Source: an uncultured Microcaldota archaeon
Lineage (GTDB): Archaea; Micrarchaeota; Micrarchaeia; Micrarchaeales; Micrarchaeaceae
Length of the DNA: 16,862 nucleotides
NCBI GenBank assembly: GCA_903858385.1
Contig: CAIOIN010000062.1
Coordinates: 1 to 16,862, forward strand
Reading direction: 5' to 3'
Within the stretch, counting starts at the first letter, position 1. Every line of letters begins with the position of its first letter. The position numbers and the translations under genes are program-made. Below are positions 7,103 to 13,717 of this stretch, in pieces. The notes below the pieces were generated by a model. The model saw only the letters and a program-made list of their open reading frames with translations, was not told the DNA's origin and made no database searches.

Positions 7103-7618
7103 TCATCTCCTTGCCATCTCCCATTCGAGCAGCTTCGCAACCTCCCTGCCCAACGGGGTCAATGAAAAAGCAACAAGCTTCTCCGTTTCGTACGGATTGA
7201 CTACTACAAGTTTTGCATCCACCAGCTCCTGAAGGCCAATGCGGTACACTCCGGTCGGCAGCGTTACCTGGCTGCCCTCCGGTTTAAGTAGCATCATTGT
7301 TCTTCGCATGGCCAAGCCGGTCGGCGACTTGTCCTTTACCAGCAGCTTGGTGATGTCCCGTTTAAGTAGCATCATTGTTCTTCGCATGGCCAAGCCGGTC
7401 GGCGACTTGTCCTTTACCAGCAGCTTGGTGATGTCCCTTATCGCATCGAGCCTCAGTCCCTCTTTCTCGGTGTTGGCTTTGCACTGCAGGTTGTCCGTCC
7501 TGATCTTCACTTTGACGTCTATCGCGAGTGTCTCCATCTCCAGCCTCACTCCGGCCACGACCACTGGGTGCGCTTCGGCAAACTTTTCGGCATGCCCGCC
7601 TTTATTTGCAAGTATCAT
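7103..7618 (-). CDS. Winged-helix-like protein with 26-residue internal duplication
   Basis: A 171-residue protein and first gene of the six-gene operon. ATG 7618 follows AAGTGATGGG, a GTGAT SD, with a TATA box 36 bp upstream. Residues near the centre, RDITKLLVKDKSPTGLAMRR plus TMMLLK, occur twice in tandem, encoded by a perfect 78-bp direct repeat at 7282-7437. With one copy removed the protein is 145 residues and aligns co-linearly with 4844-5416. The C-terminal part (LPTGVYRIGLQELVDAKLVV, then AFSLTPLGREVAKLLEWE) looks like the recognition helix, wing and final helix of a winged-helix domain. As first gene it could be an autoregulator, which is inference. The duplication adds an extra helix next to the putative DNA-binding region and could alter or disable it. 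Confidence 0.75.
   Translation of the reverse strand: MILANKGGHAEKFAEAHPVVVAGVRLEMETLAIDVKVKIRTDNLQCKANTEKEGLRLDAIRDITKLLVKDKSPTGLAMRRTMMLLKRDITKLLVKDKSPTGLAMRRTMMLLKPEGSQVTLPTGVYRIGLQELVDAKLVVVNPYETEKLVAFSLTPLGREVAKLLEWEMARR
7282..7437. repeat. Perfect 78-bp in-frame tandem duplication
   Basis: Unit 1 is 7282-7359 and unit 2 is 7360-7437, with no mismatch that I can see by eye. The unit length is a multiple of three (26 codons), so the frame of 7103-7618 is kept. Perfect identity including synonymous sites points to a recent duplication or an assembly artefact. Confidence 0.95.
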
Positions 7619-7647
7619 CCCATCACTTGGGTTGCATGAGAATTATA

Positions 7648-7659
7648 AGATATTTATGC
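7648..7659 (-). promoter_or_regulatory. TATA-box promoter for the six-gene operon
   Basis: The minus strand reads AAAGC then ATAAATATCTTA, centred 36 bp upstream of ATG 7618. The five downstream genes have overlaps or gaps of under 20 bp and no further TATA box, so this probably drives the whole operon. Confidence 0.7.
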
Positions 7660-7698
7660 TTTGCTTTGTCGACTTTTGTTGTCCGGAGTTTCATAACT

Positions 7699-7708
7699 CT
7701 TAAATAAC
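7699..7708 (+). promoter_or_regulatory. TATA-box promoter for the gene at 7737
   Basis: CTTAAATAAC is centred 34 bp upstream of ATG 7737. It is divergent from the operon promoter at 7648-7659, about 50 bp away. Confidence 0.55.
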
Positions 7709-7736
7709 CTTCATGAGTTTAAGGTACCGTGGAATT

Positions 7737-7967
7737 ATGGCTAAAAAAGGATTCATGAGCAAATGCGGGAAGTGGACGCCGATAGTGGTGTTCTTCGGCG
7801 CGTTCGCAGCGGTCTTCGCCGCGATCGTCGTACCGTACGCGTTCATCTGGGCGCTGAACGAGCTGTTCGGCCTGCACATAGTGTTCACCTTCTACACGTG
7901 GCTTGCCGCGGTCATACTGATAGTGCTGGTAATGCCGAAGGGCAGATTTATGCCGAAGGGCAAATGA
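7737..7967 (+). CDS. Small membrane protein with two transmembrane helices
   Basis: A 76-residue protein. A basic N-terminus (MAKKGFMSKCGKW) is followed by two hydrophobic helices, roughly residues 14-38 (contains IVVFFGAFAAVFAAIVV) and 45-67 (contains IVFTFYTWLAAVILIVLV), and a short basic C-terminus. By the positive-inside rule both ends would face the cytoplasm, making a helical hairpin. ATG 7737 lies 34 bp after a TATA box and is preceded by GTGGAATT; an upstream ATG at 7713 would precede the expected transcription start. It ends 12 bp before the convergent stop of 7980-8522. No family is recognised. Confidence 0.8.
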   Translation: MAKKGFMSKCGKWTPIVVFFGAFAAVFAAIVVPYAFIWALNELFGLHIVFTFYTWLAAVILIVLVMPKGRFMPKGK

Positions 7968-7979
7968 GGCGCGATTGCC

Positions 7980-8522
7980 TTATTGCCGGTTCTTCCTCAA
8001 AAATTCGGTGATGCCGGCCATGTCCTTCTCGGTCAGCTTTGTCGCCTCGCCGAATCGCTCTTCGATCTTGTCGAGAATGGGGATGAACTCCTCCTGAAGC
8101 ATGGATTTCGTGTACATGCTGATGCGCCAGGCTCTGGGATTTGCGAGATCCACCCTGCTGCAGTAGACCTCGGCATCGTTGTTGGATGATACCTCTCGGA
8201 GCATGTCGCTGACCACGGAGATTATCGAAGCCCTGTCGGTGTCGTCTTCGACCACTATGCTGGCTTCCATGCAGCCGTGGTAGGGTGATCTCTCCAATAT
8301 GTAGCTCATGGGCAGATCGTCGTTCGAAAACGGCATGATCATGGATCCGGGCTTGCCCTCTGTGCCATTGCCCACCTGTACGCCGAAGTACGACACGCTC
8401 AATTCGAGCTTGTTCTCGACCCGCAGGTAGCTCCTGCCTGCTGGCGAATCGACGCGGGTAGGCTCTATCAGGTTACCGAGCAGGTTCATTGCCGCCTGGC
8501 GGTTTATTTGTTTGTCAGCCAT
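7980..8522 (-). CDS. Hypothetical protein, PMSY-motif family (reference member)
   Basis: A 180-residue single-gene unit. This is the clearest complete copy of a domain seen several times in the window: strands SYLRVENKLELSVSYFGVQV, then DLPMSYILERSPYHGCMEAS, strand IVVED, helix ASIISVVSDMLREV, strands AEVYCSRVD and WRISMYT, helix FIPILDKIEERF. The pattern suggests a beta-sheet N-terminal half and a ferredoxin-like C-terminal half. Relatives are 1-249, 5421-6074 and, less certainly, 10196-10690 (GRPIMVGYG then NMEIYI) and 14614-14994. ATG 8522 is preceded by GAGGATGGTAGTGC and a TATA box 43 bp upstream. It lacks signal peptide, membrane segment or recognisable catalytic motif; function is unknown. 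Confidence 0.78.
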   Translation of the reverse strand: MADKQINRQAAMNLLGNLIEPTRVDSPAGRSYLRVENKLELSVSYFGVQVGNGTEGKPGSMIMPFSNDDLPMSYILERSPYHGCMEASIVVEDDTDRASIISVVSDMLREVSSNNDAEVYCSRVDLANPRAWRISMYTKSMLQEEFIPILDKIEERFGEATKLTEKDMAGITEFLRKNRQ

Positions 8523-8559
8523 GCACTACCATCCTCTGATTACGTAGCCTAATCCACAG

Positions 8560-8571
8560 AAATATTTATGC
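8560..8571 (-). promoter_or_regulatory. TATA-box promoter for the gene at 7980-8522
   Basis: The minus strand reads AAAAG then GCATAAATATTT. Its centre is 43 bp from ATG 8522, so this transcript would have a leader of roughly 18 nt with a GAGG element. Confidence 0.65.
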
Positions 8572-8640
8572 CTTTTCTTCCGAGTGGCTTTGCGGATTGA
8601 CGTTTTTCGCCTTCTGATTTGGCACTCATCCAAAAGTAGA

Positions 8641-8652
8641 TTATAAATATCT
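8641..8652 (+). promoter_or_regulatory. TATA-box promoter for the gene at 8679
   Basis: TTATAAATATCT followed by CG is centred 33 bp upstream of ATG 8679. It shares 14 identical bases with the promoter at 1560-1571. Confidence 0.7.
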
Positions 8653-8678
8653 CGTAATCAGTCATAACACTGAATCAC

Positions 8679-9524
8679 ATGTTCAACAGTTCGAAGTGCA
8701 TTGCAACCGCTGATCGTGCCGAGGCCAGGGTAAATTCGCTGAACAGCCATTACGAGAGGATCGCAGAGGCGCTCATGATGTCCAGGGTGTCCAGGCTCCA
8801 GCCAGAGCAGGTCAAGGCATTCGAGCGCAGGCTGCAAGCGGCAGTGGATGACGGCAACGCCCAAGCGGTCGCGATGGTGAAGCTAGTCAGATCGTACGAC
8901 CCCAACTACATGATGACTAAAATAACCGGGAAGGACCCCGACGAGTTTACCACACATATGGCAATGAGCCTGCAAAGGGGCATAAAGACCGGGCTGACCG
9001 GCAGGACGTCCTTCTTCGCGATCCTCAGGCCTACGGCGTTTGACAAGTTCGACGAGGCCGATTATGAGGCCAGCCAGCTCAGGAATAAGATAACGCGCAG
9101 GGATTCCGCGCACTGGTGGGACCGCGGGACGTACAGGCTCGGCCAGATGGTCGGCGCGAGGAGCGTCGAGGATCAAGCAAGGATGGTCCTGGCGCGCATG
9201 CCTGATGCCGCGTTGTCTGAAAGGCTCTATAAAGAGGTGAAAAGCCTGAGCGGCGACGTCGCTCTTTTGAGGACCTTCAATGAATCGCTTTCTACCCAGA
9301 ATCCCGCAAAATTCGTCAGAAGCCTTGATATGAACACCATCAAGGAGCGCGGGATAATGATCAGGAAAGGCACGGAATCCGATCATGCCGATGCCACGGA
9401 GAAAAAGGGCTGGTTTGGCAGGGTGGCCAGGCAGATGGCTATCATCAATGGAGCGGTAGCCGCAGTAGCGGCAGCAACTATGGACGCAATAAAGACTTCG
9501 GATCCTTGGTCGAAGTCGCAATAG
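8679..9524 (+). CDS. Hypothetical protein with C-terminal hydrophobic helix
   Basis: A 281-residue single-gene unit. The start at ATG 8679 lies 33 bp after a TATA box with no SD, so the message is probably leaderless. Most of the protein is charged and helical, with an Arg/Ala-rich N-terminal third and a DEADYEASQLRNKITRRDSA segment in the middle. Near the C-terminus, after GWFGRVARQ, is a stretch of about 20 mostly small hydrophobic residues (MAIINGAVAAVAAATM) followed by a short polar tail, which could be a tail anchor facing the cytoplasm; it is weakly hydrophobic and could instead be a packed helix. Start is well supported. No family is recognised. Confidence 0.75.
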   Translation: MFNSSKCIATADRAEARVNSLNSHYERIAEALMMSRVSRLQPEQVKAFERRLQAAVDDGNAQAVAMVKLVRSYDPNYMMTKITGKDPDEFTTHMAMSLQRGIKTGLTGRTSFFAILRPTAFDKFDEADYEASQLRNKITRRDSAHWWDRGTYRLGQMVGARSVEDQARMVLARMPDAALSERLYKEVKSLSGDVALLRTFNESLSTQNPAKFVRSLDMNTIKERGIMIRKGTESDHADATEKKGWFGRVARQMAIINGAVAAVAAATMDAIKTSDPWSKSQ

Positions 9525-9612
9525 CTCCAACCGATGCTTCGAAGGTTGGCGTTATGAACTTATTTTGCGATTGGTGCCATACGATTCGGTGATTGACGAA
9601 GATTGTCAGCAG

Positions 9613-9624
9613 GTATAAGTATCT
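9613..9624 (+). promoter_or_regulatory. TATA-box promoter for the gene at 9653
   Basis: GTATAAGTATCT followed by CC is centred 35 bp upstream of ATG 9653. It decides the start: the frame is open from 9593, but that region lies upstream of and across the promoter. Confidence 0.7.
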
Positions 9625-9652
9625 CCAGAATCGCAGTCTAAGCAGTGAGATT

Positions 9653-10048
9653 ATGCAGCAAAATGCAACACATTACAACCTCCGCGAAGCGGATGTCGCA
9701 TCGATAAACAAGACGATAGTGCAGTCTTTGGCTCTGGCAGAGGCACATGGAGGGTCGTTCACAATGAACGGCGGCGCATTCACTTTCAATACGGTAGAGA
9801 TAAACTACAATGGAAAAAACAGGCTGACAGTAAATGAGGTTATGGAATCAAAGCCACCCATACATTTCATCCCTCTCAGGTCGGCAAATTCTACCCGTTC
9901 TGCTCCCCGCACGGAGTGCGTCTTCGATGCCTTGATAGGCGAGGACGGCATCAGCCTGCTCTGCCTGAAGCGCAGCGGACTGTCCGCAGAAGGCGGCTGG
10001 GAGAGCGTTATAGAAAGGGAGTTCAAGAAGCTCAACGCATCGCCCTAA
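9653..10048 (+). CDS. Small hypothetical protein
   Basis: A 131-residue protein beginning MQQNATHYNL at ATG 9653, set by the TATA box 35 bp upstream and AGTGAGATT just before it. It looks like a beta-rich segment (GGSFTMNGGAFTFNTVEINY) followed by mixed structure and a final helix (WESVIEREFKKL). Layout vaguely recalls the N-terminal half of the PMSY family, without the motif itself. After the stop at 10048 the +1 frame stays open to about 10186, which may be a frameshifted former C-terminus or chance. Function is unknown. Confidence 0.7.
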   Translation: MQQNATHYNLREADVASINKTIVQSLALAEAHGGSFTMNGGAFTFNTVEINYNGKNRLTVNEVMESKPPIHFIPLRSANSTRSAPRTECVFDALIGEDGISLLCLKRSGLSAEGGWESVIEREFKKLNASP

Positions 10049-10158
10049 GGCATGCGCATCTAATTGCGGATTAAACAGTAAGGACAGGACAACCAGACAT
10101 GGTGATCAGGCGGCGAAGGCGCAAAAGACGTCAAGAGCCGCTGAGATTCCCAAAACAA

Positions 10159-10168
10159 TTATATATCT
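10159..10168 (+). promoter_or_regulatory. TATA-box promoter for the gene at 10196
   Basis: TTATATATCT, centred 33 bp upstream of ATG 10196. Confidence 0.65.
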
Positions 10169-10195
10169 GTTAGACTGACTTGTGGGATAGTTTGC

Positions 10196-10690
10196 ATGAT
10201 CACTGACAAAGCTATGAGCGGCACCGGTGAGAAACGGCTTGCCCACATAGGAACACCTTTATCCGCGCCGCTCATGGTGAATTTTCCGAACATAAACAGG
10301 GTCCTCAGGTCAAACAACGTGCAGCTTGCCAATTTCTTCGAAGTGATAATGGATGAACAGTTGCTCCAGCACGCAAGGGCGATCAAGTGCTACGGCTTCT
10401 GGATCGACCCTAAGGGCATGCCTCTCGAAAGGAGATGGTACGGTGTTGACAGGATAGAGAATCGCGTGCTGAAGATAGGGGTGTCGGATGACTGGAAGGA
10501 GAATTTTTATGTCACCGATAGCGCGATAGCTTCAGCCGAGTGGGGAAGGCCGATCATGGTGGGCTACGGGATTGACGACCACAGCAACATGGAGATATAC
10601 ATCGGCGGGAACTGGCCGTACGCAGCGGCAATGGCAGTAAAGAAGGAGGTGCAGGGCATGCCGTCCGTCATCGGCCTGCTGCGCGTTTGA
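10196..10690 (+). CDS. Hypothetical protein, possible distant PMSY-motif relative
   Basis: A 164-residue single-gene unit starting at ATG 10196, 33 bp after a TATA box. The N-terminus is polar; ATG 10214 is a less likely alternative. The C-terminal half is beta-rich: AIKCYGFWIDPKG, a WYGVDRIENRVLKIGVSDDW stretch, then WGRPIMVGYG, DDHSNMEIYIGG and a final helix AAAMAVKKEV. GRPIMVGYG followed by NMEIYI occupies the same relative place as DLPMSYILERS and CMEASIVV in 7980-8522, suggesting a diverged copy, but identity is low. It converges on 10713-11387 with a 22 bp gap. Function is unknown. Confidence 0.72.
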   Translation: MITDKAMSGTGEKRLAHIGTPLSAPLMVNFPNINRVLRSNNVQLANFFEVIMDEQLLQHARAIKCYGFWIDPKGMPLERRWYGVDRIENRVLKIGVSDDWKENFYVTDSAIASAEWGRPIMVGYGIDDHSNMEIYIGGNWPYAAAMAVKKEVQGMPSVIGLLRV

Positions 10691-10712
10691 TCTCTGGCAG
10701 CGTGGAGCTTTC

Positions 10713-11387
10713 TCACTCCGTTTTCCTCAATTTCGTAAAGAAGAAGGTATCTACTTCGTTTATTCCGAATCTTCCGAGCGCCTTGGCCACCGCATCGATC
10801 GTGCCGCCTGTTTCCATCACGTCATCGACCACAAGTACCGAGTCCCAATGATGCTTCTTCAGGAGTTGCGCATCCCAACTGGTGATGTGCACCTCTTTCG
10901 GCTTGTAATAATCCGGTTGCAGGTACCTCTCCCTGTAATAGCCCGCGAACGCGACATCAATCAGCAGATCTTTCTTCTTCAGATAATCGCACACGAACGC
11001 GCCGGGTATCATGCCGCCGGTCATGATCGGCACGACCAGCCGCTTCTTGCCTTCGAACTTCGAGAACGCGTCATTCATGTCTTCGATCTTGAATCTTGAA
11101 TTGCCTAATGAATCGGTCAACTTCATCACGGCCGCAGGGTCGCCGTTGCCGTAGATGTTGAATATGTTCCTTATGACCTTGTGGTGCTCCAGCCTCTCTT
11201 CGCTGTTTTTTGTGAAGTCGAAAAGGCAGTACCAGCTCTGCCTGACCAATTCGGGGTACAGCGCGGGCGCGATGCTCTCGAACATTTTCGTGTCGGCCTT
11301 CCTGACCAGTTTGGAGAGTTCAGTCTTTACCTGGAGGTTGACCTGTGCCAGCTTTTCGTTTGAGGAGGAGTTGTTGACAGTTGCCAC
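10713..11387 (-). CDS. Phosphoribosyltransferase-domain protein
   Basis: A 224-residue type I phosphoribosyltransferase-fold protein; such enzymes use PRPP for nucleotide salvage or, in some cases, act as regulators. The PRPP-binding loop is textbook: VLVVDDVMETGGT (184-196), with a candidate pyrophosphate loop at PIMTGGMIPG (120-129). About 115 residues precede the catalytic core, starting with an Asn/Ser-rich stretch and then helices; this is longer than in minimal purine PRTases, and the hood residues that set base specificity are not identifiable. The start is GTG 11387, 35 bp after a TATA box; there is no in-frame ATG at the right place. The base substrate is unknown. A nucleobase salvage enzyme acquired by the island, or a PRTase in a regulatory or effector role, are both open. 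Confidence 0.85.
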   Translation of the reverse strand: MATVNNSSSNEKLAQVNLQVKTELSKLVRKADTKMFESIAPALYPELVRQSWYCLFDFTKNSEERLEHHKVIRNIFNIYGNGDPAAVMKLTDSLGNSRFKIEDMNDAFSKFEGKKRLVVPIMTGGMIPGAFVCDYLKKKDLLIDVAFAGYYRERYLQPDYYKPKEVHITSWDAQLLKKHHWDSVLVVDDVMETGGTIDAVAKALGRFGINEVDTFFFTKLRKTE

Positions 11388-11417
11388 AATAACACAGATA
11401 CCTTCAGCTTTTCCCTA

Positions 11418-11427
11418 ATACTTATAC
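11418..11427 (-). promoter_or_regulatory. TATA-box promoter for the phosphoribosyltransferase gene
   Basis: The minus strand reads GGAAA then GTATAAGTAT, centred 35 bp upstream of GTG 11387; it supports the GTG as start. Confidence 0.65.
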
Positions 11428-11487
11428 TTTCCTGAAGAGGATTTGGATTTATTTATCGCCTTAAATGCCTCCAATACCGCTCTTATC

Positions 11488-11580
11488 ATAGCGTCTTACT
11501 TTCTCAGCACTCCTTCAAGTTCAGCAAGAGTTTCCTGCATCTTTGCGACCGCAGCCGCGATGCAGACCTTCAGCGGATTG
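11488..11580 (-). pseudogene. Possible frameshifted C-terminal continuation of 11581-12198
   Basis: Immediately after the stop of 11581-12198, another frame reads NDNPLKVCIAAAVAKMQETL, then AELEGVLRK and a stop near 11488. It has no start of its own, opens right where the upstream gene ends, and looks like an amphipathic helix following that gene's helical C-terminus. A single-base shift near 11586 would join them. It may equally be noncoding sequence that happens to be open. The remaining gap up to the promoter at 11418 holds nothing I recognise. Confidence 0.35.
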
Positions 11581-12198
11581 TCATTGATCTAGATGCTCAT
11601 CAGTCACTCGCTCGAGCCTTCTAATTGCATCAATACGCCTTTGCACGTTCGCAAACCTTCTGTTAGCTTCGAGCCTTTGCACAGTTATGTCGTTACTTGT
11701 TCGATCTGCGTCTTTGTGGTCTGCCTTCAGCCTGAGCGCTTCCTTCGCCGCGATCTCCGGACCGAAACTCTTTTCGAAGACTTCCACGGTGAGCTTGTCT
11801 ATGCTTTCGATCATCTTACTCAGAGGAACGTCATTGTGATCCAGATCGAGAAGCCCATCGGTTGCATGCACAAGGTCAAATCCCTTCAGTACGTTTTTCG
11901 TGTTGTCGTATAGTACAGTAGGGTTGTCTCCATGAAGGTTCTTGTCCACCAGTAATATCTTCATTATCGCAGCGGATCCGCCAAGGAATGGAAGATCCAC
12001 ATATCCTTCCGGATTGCCATCTATGACTAACCTTACGCCTAGCTCATGGAATGGAGTTACGCTCTTGAGTATGCCTTTGTGCATGGTTGTTCTTCCGAAA
12101 TCCACCCACTCCATTAAAACAGTCTTGCCCATATAATTAGACAGATGATTCATCTGCTCGACTCTTTGCTGAACGTCAGCGGTTTTTTCTATTGTCAT
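11581..12198 (-). CDS. Hypothetical protein: beta-barrel-like N-terminus, coiled-coil C-terminus
   Basis: A 205-residue single-gene unit. ATG 12198 follows CGTGATAAT, a GTGAT SD four bases from the start, with a TATA box 45 bp upstream. Residues about 22-90 (GKTVLMEWVDFGRTTMHKGI, LKSVTPFHELGVRLVIDG, VDLPFLGGSAAIMKILLVD) alternate short strands and turns like an Sm/SH3-type small barrel; this is a fold impression without a family match. The C-terminal third is highly charged and helical (EALRLKADHKDADRTSND, QRRIDAIRRLERV), likely a coiled coil. Coding-like sequence continues past the stop in another frame, so the protein may be slightly truncated. Confidence 0.72.
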   Translation of the reverse strand: MTIEKTADVQQRVEQMNHLSNYMGKTVLMEWVDFGRTTMHKGILKSVTPFHELGVRLVIDGNPEGYVDLPFLGGSAAIMKILLVDKNLHGDNPTVLYDNTKNVLKGFDLVHATDGLLDLDHNDVPLSKMIESIDKLTVEVFEKSFGPEIAAKEALRLKADHKDADRTSNDITVQRLEANRRFANVQRRIDAIRRLERVTDEHLDQ

Positions 12199-12236
12199 AT
12201 TATCACGTTATAGTATCATCATTATCGCAGTTCGGG

Positions 12237-12248
12237 AGATACTTAAAC
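12237..12248 (-). promoter_or_regulatory. TATA-box promoter for the gene at 11581-12198
   Basis: The minus strand reads GTTTAAGTATCT followed by CC, centred 45 bp upstream of ATG 12198, giving a leader of about 20 nt. Confidence 0.6.
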
Positions 12249-12327
12249 CTTGTGTTAGCCTTAGACGATTGTCGTTTCAAGCTTACACATTGTTCCCGCT
12301 ACGTCTCGCGTCTAATTCCTGAAAAGG

Positions 12328-12338
12328 CTTAAATATCT
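12328..12338 (+). promoter_or_regulatory. TATA-box promoter for the gene at 12366
   Basis: GAAAAGG then CTTAAATATCT followed by GG, centred 33 bp upstream of ATG 12366. Confidence 0.7.
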
Positions 12339-12365
12339 GGTAAGCCGCAATTATAGCGTGGTAAA

Positions 12366-13463
12366 ATGGCTGAATCGACAATCAACAAACAAGTGAACAC
12401 TGCTGCGCTTGCGACGATGCAGACTGCGCTCATTAATGGGGCAAATGATGCGTTTGGGAGGACCGGAGAAGGTGCATTCAACAGCAGGAACGAGATGATG
12501 TCGAAGGTAGTGAGTGACGTATGCACACAGAATCTGAAGCACATAGCGGGATCCACAATTGACAGTGAAAATATCAGGAAAGTGTTCGAAAAAGCCGCTA
12601 CGGAGGCAGGCAACGCATTCAAAGACGCCTTCTCTTCAGACGGCAAAAAGAAGGATCTGACTGAGGCTGCTGCAACCTACAAAACAGCGATGAACGCTGC
12701 GGGCGGAGTTGCAGACAAATATCTGGTTGATCTTTATCCCGGAATGTCAAAGTCTGCAATAACAAGCATACTGCAGAAGGCAACGTTTGATGATGTGGTG
12801 GACCTGACTGCCACTAGGCTGGCCGGAACTTCGGCGGCCGCAGAGAAGCTCAGAGCTATGGGCGAGAGCGACATCAAGGCAATGCTCCACGAACTCGCAA
12901 AGGGAGATTATTTCGAGAGCAACATAGACAGCATGCCAATAAAAGGCAAAGCGGCATTTTCTGCCGAGGAGATAGGGATACTTGATACTGCGACAAGGCT
13001 CGCCAACGCGACGTGGATGGTCGGACAGGTTCATCGCGCCGCCTGGGAGGGCACGACCGACAGGATAAATCCGACGAAGAGGGAGGCGTTCAACCCGTAC
13101 GAACTCCTGATGAATGTTCAGTTCGACAGGCAGTCCTCTGGAGCAAAAAACAAGGGCCTTTCTGATGAAGAGGCGGTCAAGCTTGCAGTCGCAAGAGTCT
13201 CGTTCGAGGTATGGAAGGATGTCTACCAGTACCAGCAGCTGAAAAGGGAGCTGAGTTCCGATGAGCAGCACAAAGTCGATGGCGAACTGATTCAGGCCAT
13301 ATACAAGAAGGACCTTGATGCCGTCAAGAAGGCATTGGATAAGGGCGCGGACATAAATACAAGCACTGATGACTATTACGAGAGGAAGCCACTGACCATT
13401 GCAACCATGACTGAGGCTACGGAGATAGCAGAATACCTCAAATCGAGAGGTGCAACGAAGTAG
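12366..13463 (+). CDS. Hypothetical protein with C-terminal ankyrin-repeat segment
   Basis: A 365-residue protein and the largest in the island. ATG 12366 is preceded by GTGGTAAA and a TATA box 33 bp upstream. Residues 1-300 are mainly helical and Ala/Lys-rich with no recognised domain. The last 60 residues contain ankyrin-type sequence: ELIQAIYKKDLDAVKKALDK, GADINTSTDDYYERKPLTIA, then TEIAEYLKSRGA. That is one full repeat (xLIxAIxxxDLxxVKxxLxxGADIN) and part of a second. Ankyrin repeats bind proteins, so a protein-interaction role for the tail is reasonable; two repeats are fewer than usually needed for a free-standing domain. The ORF at 13481 follows 17 bp downstream, so the two may be co-transcribed. 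Confidence 0.8.
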   Translation: MAESTINKQVNTAALATMQTALINGANDAFGRTGEGAFNSRNEMMSKVVSDVCTQNLKHIAGSTIDSENIRKVFEKAATEAGNAFKDAFSSDGKKKDLTEAAATYKTAMNAAGGVADKYLVDLYPGMSKSAITSILQKATFDDVVDLTATRLAGTSAAAEKLRAMGESDIKAMLHELAKGDYFESNIDSMPIKGKAAFSAEEIGILDTATRLANATWMVGQVHRAAWEGTTDRINPTKREAFNPYELLMNVQFDRQSSGAKNKGLSDEEAVKLAVARVSFEVWKDVYQYQQLKRELSSDEQHKVDGELIQAIYKKDLDAVKKALDKGADINTSTDDYYERKPLTIATMTEATEIAEYLKSRGATK

Positions 13464-13480
13464 AATAGAAGGGTGACTGA

Positions 13481-13717
13481 ATGGTGATGGCAGAAGTTGT
13501 GGTAAAAGGCAAGGAGAAGGTCTCCGCGAAGGAGATAAAAGCAGAGGAAAAGAGGATCGATACGGTGGACCAGAGGGTCAATATCCTTGCACCTCTGTTC
13601 AACAGCATCGACATGGATTCCTCTCCGAAGACTGCGGCCATGGTACATGGCCCGTATGGCTATCACCGCGTCGAAGAATCCATCGTCGTAAGGAAGAGGC
13701 TTGAGCATGTCCCATAA
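13481..13717 (+). CDS. Short ORF, possibly chimeric across an insertion junction
   Basis: A 78-codon ORF, 17 bp after the ankyrin-tailed gene. ATG 13481 has an excellent SD (GGGTGACTGA). The first 40-45 codons look coding (MVMAEVVVKGKEKVSAKEIK, AEEKRID, NILAPLFNSIDMD), lysine and glutamate rich. From about 13620 the ORF runs antisense through the methyltransferase remnant (13637-13967), so its last 27 or so codons are the complement of another gene. This fits an element gene cut at an insertion or deletion boundary and ending in whatever frame lay beyond. Whether a stable protein is made is unclear. Confidence 0.5.
   Translation: MVMAEVVVKGKEKVSAKEIKAEEKRIDTVDQRVNILAPLFNSIDMDSSPKTAAMVHGPYGYHRVEESIVVRKRLEHVP

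Noticed and set aside
7282..7437. CRISPR array
   Set aside because: Only two units, directly adjacent with no spacer, and coding in frame.
8883..9530. Long minus-strand ORF of 215 codons
   Set aside because: His/Pro/Arg-rich reverse shadow of the gene at 8679, without a promoter.
10099..10170. Small Arg-rich ORF (MVIRRRRRKRR...)
   Set aside because: Only 23 codons, overlaps the promoter of the next gene, has no promoter or SD of its own; its basicity follows from GC-rich repeats.
12990..13240. RyR-like or phage-type domain in the ankyrin-tailed protein
   Set aside because: A few aromatic and WxxxY positions looked suggestive, but the key spacing is not met.
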